This document shows positions 58,123-64,000 of a stretch of 64,000 bases of DNA, one piece after another. Both the position numbers and the translations under genes were made by a program. The stretch's first letter is position 1. Every line of letters begins with the position of its first letter. Below the pieces are notes generated by a model that did no database searches, was not told the DNA's origin, and saw only the letters and a program-made list of their open reading frames with translations. Source of the stretch: Hyphomicrobiales bacterium (GTDB taxonomy: Bacteria; Pseudomonadota; Alphaproteobacteria; Rhizobiales; Beijerinckiaceae); the NCBI GenBank assembly GCA_900466745.1, contig UBNE01000012.1, forward strand, positions 62,001 to 126,000, written 5' to 3'.

Positions 58123-58869
58123 CTAATAGGGGATGGCGAGCATCCGATCGCCGATCCGCGCGACCTCGATCTCCATGTCGTAGATCGCCGCGAGCGCCTG
58201 CGAGGTCATGATCGCCTCCGGCGGGCCGGAGCGGACGATCCGGCCGTCGCGCATCGCCACGATCCGGTCGGCATAGGTCGCGGCCACGTTGATGTCGTGC
58301 AGCACGATCACGATCGTCTTGCCGAGCTCGTCGGCCATGCGGCGGACGAGCCGCATCATGTCGCGCGCATGCTTCATGTCGAGATTGTTCAGGGGCTCGT
58401 CGAGCAGCACATAGTCGGTGTCCTGGCACAGCACCGTGGCGACATGGGCGCGCTGGCGCTGGCCGCCGGAAAGCTCGTCGAGGAAGCGCTCCGCCAGGGC
58501 CTCGAGCCCGAGATAGGCGAGCGCGCGCTCGATATGCGCGGCGTCGTCGCGGGTGAGACGGCCCTTGGAGCTGGGGTAGCGGCCGAAGGCGACGAGATCG
58601 CGCACCGTCAGGCGCGACACGATGTGGTTGTCCTGCCGCAGGATGGAGAGCCGCCGCGCCCCGGGCGTGGTGGCGACGTCGAGCCCGTCCACCGCGATGC
58701 GCCCGGCGCTCGCCGAGACGAGCCGGCCGATCATCGTCAGCAGCGTGGACTTGCCGGCGCCGTTCGGGCCGACCACGGCGGTGATGCCGGCCCGGGGAAG
58801 GGTGATCGAGACGTCGTCGACCACGACGGTCTCGTCATAGCGTTTGCTGACGCCGCTGATCTCGATCAC
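58123..58869 (-). CDS. Iron-siderophore ABC ATP-binding protein (CeuD/YclP type)
   Basis: A 248-residue ATPase of the FecE/FepC group. Walker A is GPNGAGKST, the Q-loop lies in ILRQDNHIVSRLTV, the signature is LSGGQRQRAHVATVLCQDTDYVLLDEPLNNLD (signature plus Walker B), and the switch His is in VIVLHDINVAATYADRIVAM. The RQDN Q-loop form is typical of the catecholate CeuD/YclP/FatE subgroup. It is the last gene of the operon; its start overlaps the permease stop by 4 bp. It may also serve the orphan binding protein at 42252. Confidence 0.92.
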   Translation of the reverse strand: MIEISGVSKRYDETVVVDDVSITLPRAGITAVVGPNGAGKSTLLTMIGRLVSASAGRIAVDGLDVATTPGARRLSILRQDNHIVSRLTVRDLVAFGRYPSSKGRLTRDDAAHIERALAYLGLEALAERFLDELSGGQRQRAHVATVLCQDTDYVLLDEPLNNLDMKHARDMMRLVRRMADELGKTIVIVLHDINVAATYADRIVAMRDGRIVRSGPPEAIMTSQALAAIYDMEIEVARIGDRMLAIPY

Positions 58870-59828
58870 CGCAGGCCTCCGCGCAAGAGCAACAGGATGA
58901 AGACGATGCCGCCCGCGAACTCGATCACGATGCTGAGCGCGGTGTCGAAGCCGAAGGCGCGCTCGAGCGCCACCTGCCCGCCGACCAGGCAGATCCAGGC
59001 GATCAGCACCGCCGCCGGCAGGATCAGGACATGGCGGTGCGAGCGCACGAGCTGGTAGGCGAGATTGGAGACGAGAAGCCCGAGGAAGGTGACCGGCCCG
59101 ACCAGCGCCGTCGAGACGCTGACCAGCACCGTGACCATCAGCAGCACGCGCGTGACGGTGGCGCGATGCGGGACGCCGAGCGAGATCGCGGCGTCGCGGC
59201 CGAGCGCCAGCACGTCGAAGACATGGCGCATCCGCCAGCCCGCGACCGACACCAGCAGCACGATCACGGCGGTGAGCCCGAGCAGGTCGCGATCGATGGT
59301 GTTGAAGCTGGCGAAGAAGCGGTCCTGCAGCACCACGAACTCGGTCGGGTCGATCATCCGCTGCAGCAGGTTCGAGAGGCTGCGGAAGAAGACCCCGAAG
59401 ATCACCCCCGCCAGCAGCAGCAGATGCAGCCCGTGCCGCGCGCCGAGGAAGAGCCAGCGATAGAGCACGGCCGCGAAGCCGATCATGCTGGCCGCCTCGA
59501 CCAGGAAGACCAGCCGCGCATCGACCGCGCCGAAGGCGGCGGCTCCGAACAGGAAGACGACCACGGTCTGGATCAGCACATAGAGCGCGTCCAGCCCCAT
59601 GATCGAGGGCGTCAGGATGCGGTTGCCGCTGACGGTCTGGAACAGCACGGTCGAGACCGCGACGGCATAGCCGACGAGCAGCAGCGCGGCGAGCTTGGTC
59701 GCGCGCAGCGGCAGCACGAAGTCGAGCCGCCCGGTCAGGCCGATGGTCATGAAGCCCGCCGCCGCGGCCAGAGCCAGCAGGCCGAGCAGGATCAGCACGG
59801 CGCGCGGAGAAGGAGCCCTAACCCGCAC
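58866..59828 (-). CDS. Iron-siderophore ABC permease (CeuC/YclO type)
   Basis: A 320-residue FecCD-family permease with 8-10 helices. The conserved region after the second helix is VSTVLFQTVSGNRILTPSIMGLDALYVLIQT, the TP-SIMGLD form being typical of the CeuB/C-YclN/O subgroup. The coupling region FLGLLVSNLAYQLVRSHRHVLILP is also clear. It overlaps both neighbours (11 bp with the other permease, 4 bp with the ATPase), so the importer is made from one transcript. Confidence 0.91.
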   Translation of the reverse strand: MRVRAPSPRAVLILLGLLALAAAAGFMTIGLTGRLDFVLPLRATKLAALLLVGYAVAVSTVLFQTVSGNRILTPSIMGLDALYVLIQTVVVFLFGAAAFGAVDARLVFLVEAASMIGFAAVLYRWLFLGARHGLHLLLLAGVIFGVFFRSLSNLLQRMIDPTEFVVLQDRFFASFNTIDRDLLGLTAVIVLLVSVAGWRMRHVFDVLALGRDAAISLGVPHRATVTRVLLMVTVLVSVSTALVGPVTFLGLLVSNLAYQLVRSHRHVLILPAAVLIAWICLVGGQVALERAFGFDTALSIVIEFAGGIVFILLLLRGGLR

Positions 59829-60816
59829 GCGCGCCTCGCCGGAGCAGCAGGAACAGGAAGATCCCGCTGCCCAACACGCCCATCACCGTGCCGACGGGAA
59901 TCTCGAAGGGATAGCGTAGCACCCGGCCGAGAATGTCGCAGGCGAGGACGAAGGCGGCGCCGAACAGCGCGACATAGGGCACCGAGCGGCGCATGTTGTC
60001 CCCCATGATCAGGCTGACGATGTTGGGCACGATCAGGCCGAGGAAGGGAATCATGCCGATGGTCGCGACCACCAGCGCCGTCACCATGGCGACGATGGAG
60101 AGGCCGAACGCCACGACGCGGCGATAGTCGATGCCGAGATTGGTGGCGAAGTCGCGCCCCATCCCGGCCGCGGTGAAGCGGTTCGCGGCGACGCAGGCGA
60201 GCCCGGTCAGCGCCAGCGCCAGCCACAGCATCTCGTAGCGGCCGCGCAGCACGGCCGAGAAATCCCCGGTCGTCCAGGCCCCCAGCGACTGCAGCAGATC
60301 GTAGCGATAGGCGATGAAGCTGGAGATCGCGCTGATCACCCCGCCGAGGATCAGCCCGACCAGCGGCACCACCAGCGGCGAGCGCAGCGGCACCCGCCGC
60401 AGCAGCGCCAGGAACAGGCAGGTGCCGGCGAGCGCGAAGGCGGACGCGACCAGCATCCGCAGCAGGACCGGCGCCCCGGGCGCGAGCAGCGTCACCGTCA
60501 GCATGCCGAGCCCGGCCGACTCCACCGTCCCGGCCGTCGAGGGCTCGGCGAAGCGGTTGCGGGCGATGAGCTGCATGATCATGCCGGCGACCGCCATCGA
60601 GGCGCCGGTGAGGATCAGCGCGAAGGTCCGCGGCAGCCGGCTGGCGAGCAGCAGCAGCCGGCCCTCGTCACCGCCGGCGAGCAGCTCGGCCGGCGACAGG
60701 CCGCCCGCTCCGATGAGCAGGCTCGTCGCGGCCAGGGCCAGGACGAACAGGGCCGAGATGGGAAGAAGCCGCATGCGGCGCAGGTAACGCGACGGCGGAG
60801 GTTTGGAAAGCCGCAT
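59818..60816 (-). CDS. Iron-siderophore ABC permease (CeuB/YclN type)
   Basis: A 332-residue FecCD-family permease, partner of the preceding one. The segment SRLPRTFALILTGASMAVAGMIMQLIARNRFAEPSTAGTVESAGLG shows the R-LPR entry and the Q-x-x-x-R-N-x-x-x-EPS-x-x-G motif of this subgroup. The coupling region is FLGLIVPNIVSLIMGDNMRRSVP. The first ATG is at 60816; a second at 60774 (MRLLPISALFVL) is equally plausible, since neither has a strong ribosome site. The binding-protein gene ends 21 bp upstream. Confidence 0.9.
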   Translation of the reverse strand: MRLSKPPPSRYLRRMRLLPISALFVLALAATSLLIGAGGLSPAELLAGGDEGRLLLLASRLPRTFALILTGASMAVAGMIMQLIARNRFAEPSTAGTVESAGLGMLTVTLLAPGAPVLLRMLVASAFALAGTCLFLALLRRVPLRSPLVVPLVGLILGGVISAISSFIAYRYDLLQSLGAWTTGDFSAVLRGRYEMLWLALALTGLACVAANRFTAAGMGRDFATNLGIDYRRVVAFGLSIVAMVTALVVATIGMIPFLGLIVPNIVSLIMGDNMRRSVPYVALFGAAFVLACDILGRVLRYPFEIPVGTVMGVLGSGIFLFLLLRRGARAG

Positions 60817-60837
60817 GCGCTCGGTTTCGACGCTCCG

Positions 60838-61773
60838 TCAGTTCGCCCCGGCGAAAGCCTGGACGAGCTGGTCGACCGTGGCCTGCATCGCGGTCAGCCC
60901 GCCGCCGACCAGATACCAGTTGACCGGGTCGAGATAGACCACCTGCTTCTTCTTCCACGCCGTCGTCTGCGCGACCAGCTCGTTGTCGAGCAGCTTCGCC
61001 GCCGCGCCTTCCCGGCCGATCGCGGCGTCGCGGTCGATCACGAACAGCCAGTCCGGATTCGCCTTGCGGATGAACTCGAAGGAGACGGGCTGGCCGTGCC
61101 GCCCGACCTTGAGGTCGGTCACCGCCGGCGCCACGCCGAATTCATGCAGGAGGCCGAAGCGCGAGCCCGGGCCATAGGCGCTCATCTTGCCGCCGGTGGT
61201 GAGGACGAGCAGCCCCTTGCCGACCGACGGCGCCTTGGCCTTGAGCGCGTCGACAGAGCCCTGCAGCCGGTCGAGCCTCGCCTTGGCCTCGCCCTCCTTG
61301 CCGAAGATCCGGCCGAGCGTGGCGACGTTGCGCTGGACGCTGCCATAGGGGTCCTTGGCGTCGGAGGTGAGGTCGATGGTCGGCGCGAGCTTGGCGAGCT
61401 GCTCGTATTTGGCGCCGGAGCGGCCTCCGACGATGATGAGATCAGGCCCCACCGCGGCGACGGCCTCGTAGTTCGGCTCGAACAGGGTGCCGACCTTGGC
61501 GTAGCTGTCCGCGTCGTACTTCGCCAGATAGCGCGGGCGGTTGCCGCCCGGGACGCCGGCGACGGACACGCCGAGCGCGTCGAGCGTGTCGAGCGAGGCG
61601 AGATCGAAGACGATCACCTTCCGCGGCGTCGCGGGCAGCGTGGTCTCGCCCTTGGCGTGCGCGATCTTGATCGGCTCGGCGAGGGCCGGCGCGAGGCCGA
61701 GGCCGACGCCGAGCGAGAGTGCCGCCGCCCGTGAGGCGAACCATGAGGCGAAGCCCCGGCGCGAGATCATCAT
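60838..61773 (-). CDS. CeuE/YclQ-like catecholate-iron binding protein
   Basis: A 311-residue periplasmic binding protein with a twin-arginine-like leader (SRRGFASWFASR, cleaved near ALA). The mature protein has RKVIVFDLASLDTLDALGVSVAGVPGG, VGPDLIIVGGRSGAKYEQLAKLAPTIDLTSD and NPDWLFVIDRDAAIGREG. Likely metal-shell residues are His226 (RHGQPVSFE) and Tyr287 (NWYLVGGG), as in Campylobacter CeuE. It lies between the TonB receptor and its permeases. It is a close paralogue of the orphan at 42252. Two adjacent ATG codons (61773 and 61770) are possible starts. Confidence 0.9.
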   Translation of the reverse strand: MMISRRGFASWFASRAAALSLGVGLGLAPALAEPIKIAHAKGETTLPATPRKVIVFDLASLDTLDALGVSVAGVPGGNRPRYLAKYDADSYAKVGTLFEPNYEAVAAVGPDLIIVGGRSGAKYEQLAKLAPTIDLTSDAKDPYGSVQRNVATLGRIFGKEGEAKARLDRLQGSVDALKAKAPSVGKGLLVLTTGGKMSAYGPGSRFGLLHEFGVAPAVTDLKVGRHGQPVSFEFIRKANPDWLFVIDRDAAIGREGAAAKLLDNELVAQTTAWKKKQVVYLDPVNWYLVGGGLTAMQATVDQLVQAFAGAN

Positions 61774-61853
61774 GAGGATAGCTCCCTGGGTTATGGAGGA
61801 TGACGCAAGCGGCCGCCGCCGGCGGCGACGGCCGTGACGGGCCGGGTTCCGGC

Positions 61854-63965
61854 TCAGAAGGTGCCGTTCAGCCCGACATAGTAGCGACGGACTTCCTCGG
61901 TGTAGTTGCTGCCGGTCGAGACCTGCCTGTCGAAGAGGTTGAGCACGCCGGCCTTCAGCCTGAGATCGTCGCGGATCTGGTAGGTCGCCCCGAGATTGAA
62001 GATGGTATAGGGCTTGACCACCTGGGCCGTAAGCGTCTCCGACGTCGCGACATAATCGACCTGCTTGCCGAGATAGTTGGCCGACAGGTTCAGCCAGAGC
62101 TTCTCGGTCGCCTTCCAGCTCAGCTCGGAATAGACCGACAGCTCGGGAGAGGCGCTCAGCGGCTCCTTGGTCTCGAGATTCACCGCCTCGATCAGATAGG
62201 TGAAGTTGGTCGTCCAGGTCAGGCGCTCGTGCAGCGGCACGGTCAGATTGCCCTCGATGCCCTGCGTGCGGGCCCGGTCGACATTGACCTGCTGCACGTA
62301 TTTCGTGCCGTTGGGCAGGATCAGCGAGGCGACCCGCGCCGAGGTGATCTTGTTCTGGATGTCGTTGTAGAAATAGGTCGCGCTCGCCTTCCAGCCATGG
62401 ATGCCGAAGAGGGCGCCGTCGAAATAGGCGCCGACCTCGAAGGCGTCGAGGGTTTCCGGCTTGAGGTCGGGGTTGCCGACCATCTCGCAGGGCCCGCCGA
62501 CCGCGCCGCAGCCGCGCCCGCGCGAGGTCGTCACCCAGTTCGGGTTGAGCTGGCGCAGATTGGGCGCCTTGAAGCCCGTCGACCAGCCGCCCTTGAAGGT
62601 CAGCGAATCCGTCGGATTGTAGACGAGGTAGAGCCTCGGCGAGGCGTGCTCGCCGAACTTCTCGTGGAAGTCGCCGCGCAGCCCCTGGGTGAAGATCAGC
62701 TTGTCGGTGAGGGTGGTGTTGTTCTCGACATAGAGCGCGTAATTGGTGAGGCTCGTGTCGGTGGTGCCCGTCGACTTGGTGACGGAGTTGGTCTTGCCGA
62801 GATTCTGCGGGTCGTCCAGCGTCTCGTGCTGCACAGTGCCGCCGACGGTCAGGTTGTGCCGGAAGAACAGGTCGAAGGGCCGGCTGAAGCGGCCTTCCAG
62901 CGTGTAGAGATTGGCGTCGATGCTGTTGTCGACCGGCAGCCCCGCCGTGACCGTGCGGCTGTGATTGGTGGCGAATTCGGCCGAGGCCGTCAGGGTCGAG
63001 GTGCCGAAGCCCCAATTGCCCTTATGCGAGAGCGAGACGGTCTCGCGGGTCATCCGCGAGGGGCCGCGCGACACGCCGCCCTCCAGTTCGTCCACTTCCC
63101 CGGTCGCCTTCTGCTCGCTGGCCGTGACCTCCAGATCCACCGTATGGTCGCTGTTCGGCGTCCAGCTCAGCATGGCGCTGCCGTCATAGTTGCGCAGCCC
63201 GTAGCGGCCGGTATTGAGCAGGTTGAGCCCGGGCTCGTCGTCGCCGCGCCTGGCATAGTTGCCGTAGATCCGCAGCGAGAGCGTGTCCGGGATCAGCGGC
63301 CCCGACAGGGTGAAGGCGGATTTGTCGCTGCGCCCGGCCTTGGCGTTGCCGGGAACCATGGTCTCGACCGAGACCGAGCCGCCCCAGCGGCTGCCCGGGC
63401 GCTTGGTGATGATGTTGACGACGCCGCCGAAGGCGTCCGAGCCGTAGAGCGTCGACATCGGTCCGCGCACCACCTCGATCCGCTCGATCGCCTCGACCGG
63501 GACCCAGTTGCTGTCGCCGTTGCCGTGGCGCAGATTCGTCAGCCCGGCATTGACGCGCTTGCCGTCGACCAGGATCAGCGTGTAGCCGGAGCCGAGCCCG
63601 CGGATGCTGATGCCGCGCTTGCCGTCGCTGCCGAAGCCCATATTGACGCCGGGCACCTCGCGCAGGATCTCGTCGACGTCGTTGACGGGGCGGCGCTGGA
63701 TCTCCTGCTCGCCGATCACCGAGACGCTCGCCGGCGCATCGCGGACCGTATACTGGGTCGAGGAAGCGGTGACCGTGATCGTATCGAGGTCGAGATCGGC
63801 CCCGCTCGCGGCCTGGCCCTGCTGGGCCGCCGCCGCTTCCGGCAGGGCGGCCGCCAATGCGAGGGCCAGCAGCGAGATCCCGCCCTTCAGTGCCCACCCG
63901 CCGCCGGAAGCCTTCCCGCTCCCGCATTCCGCTCCCGGCCCGGCCGCCTCGGCTTGCCCCAACAT
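61854..63965 (-). CDS. TonB-dependent catecholate receptor (FepA/CfrA-like)
   Basis: A 703-residue outer-membrane receptor. The start at 63965 has an AAGGAG site. A long leader (about 1-47, ending AAA before QQG) precedes the TonB-box region DLDTITVTAS. The plug has RDAPASVSVIGEQEIQRRPVNDVDEILREVPGVNMG, RGLGSGYTLILVDGKRVNAG and RIEVVRGPMSTLYGSDAFGGVVNIITKRP, the FepA/CirA/CfrA pattern. A Cys pair (GCGAVGGPC) lies in a barrel loop. The barrel ends YYVGLNGTF. It is the first gene of the importer operon; only 35 upstream bases are in the window, too few to judge its control. Confidence 0.92.
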   Translation of the reverse strand: MLGQAEAAGPGAECGSGKASGGGWALKGGISLLALALAAALPEAAAAQQGQAASGADLDLDTITVTASSTQYTVRDAPASVSVIGEQEIQRRPVNDVDEILREVPGVNMGFGSDGKRGISIRGLGSGYTLILVDGKRVNAGLTNLRHGNGDSNWVPVEAIERIEVVRGPMSTLYGSDAFGGVVNIITKRPGSRWGGSVSVETMVPGNAKAGRSDKSAFTLSGPLIPDTLSLRIYGNYARRGDDEPGLNLLNTGRYGLRNYDGSAMLSWTPNSDHTVDLEVTASEQKATGEVDELEGGVSRGPSRMTRETVSLSHKGNWGFGTSTLTASAEFATNHSRTVTAGLPVDNSIDANLYTLEGRFSRPFDLFFRHNLTVGGTVQHETLDDPQNLGKTNSVTKSTGTTDTSLTNYALYVENNTTLTDKLIFTQGLRGDFHEKFGEHASPRLYLVYNPTDSLTFKGGWSTGFKAPNLRQLNPNWVTTSRGRGCGAVGGPCEMVGNPDLKPETLDAFEVGAYFDGALFGIHGWKASATYFYNDIQNKITSARVASLILPNGTKYVQQVNVDRARTQGIEGNLTVPLHERLTWTTNFTYLIEAVNLETKEPLSASPELSVYSELSWKATEKLWLNLSANYLGKQVDYVATSETLTAQVVKPYTIFNLGATYQIRDDLRLKAGVLNLFDRQVSTGSNYTEEVRRYYVGLNGTF

Positions 63966-64000
63966 GCCCTTCTCCTTCGCCCACTGATTGTCTTGCAGCC

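Noticed and set aside
1-64000. CRISPR arrays, insertion sequences, rRNA genes, replication origins or prophage genes
   Set aside because: No regularly spaced repeats, transposase or integrase motifs, rRNA-like sequence or phage structural genes were seen on either strand.

Overview
The window is high-GC DNA (roughly two-thirds G+C by eye) with tightly packed genes and no phage, insertion sequence or CRISPR array that I can see. The gene order irr / fabA-fabB-fabI, an Irr protein with a heme-regulatory Cys-Pro motif, Irr-type operators and many small overlapping ABC operons point to an alphaproteobacterium of the order Hyphomicrobiales (Rhizobiales), perhaps a Bosea-like genus. The genus is an inference. 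All calls rest on reading motifs; no database search was run.

Positions 1-11.3 kb look like core chromosome. They hold small exported or membrane proteins, the fabA-fabB-fabI unsaturated fatty acid genes divergent from irr, a 2-hydroxyacid dehydrogenase, a HAD phosphatase, an NDUFA9-like oxidoreductase, tRNA-Leu(CAG), and a QseBC/PmrAB-like two-component system. The response regulator gene is preceded by a CTTAAG-N5-CTTAAG box, and a DsbA-like protein is divergent from it.

Positions 12-22 kb look like a hydantoin/N-carbamoyl-amide cluster. On the plus strand are a hydantoinase/allantoinase-like enzyme and an L-carbamoylase-type hydrolase. On the minus strand are an NMT1/THI5-type ABC importer and a deaminase-like amidohydrolase. 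A LysR regulator is divergent from an N-carbamoyl-D-amino-acid hydrolase. The same CATAA-N7-TTATG inverted repeat precedes all three transcription units, so they are probably one regulon. An ALDH/DUF779 fusion pseudogene lies at the edge.

Positions 22-43 kb form a siderophore-iron island. It has three TonB receptors, three intact AraC-type regulators plus a truncated one, and a FhuD/FhuB-like importer without its ATPase. It also has a broken siderophore-interacting protein gene, a YbtPQ/IrtAB-like half-transporter pair with an MFS permease and receptor joined by ATGA overlaps, and a receptor/exported esterase/CeuE-like binding protein set. A second catecholate set (TonB receptor, CeuE-like binding protein, two permeases, ATPase) lies at 58-64 kb and probably serves both binding proteins.

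Positions 43-52 kb hold a LysR-controlled spermidine/putrescine-type ABC importer. With it are an FAD amine oxidoreductase, an octopine/nopaline-type dehydrogenase and a class V aminotransferase, perhaps for an opine-like or other amino compound. Positions 52-57 kb hold a ribose-type ABC importer and an LVIVD-repeat protein. An AraC regulator follows at 57.2 kb, before the second iron operon.
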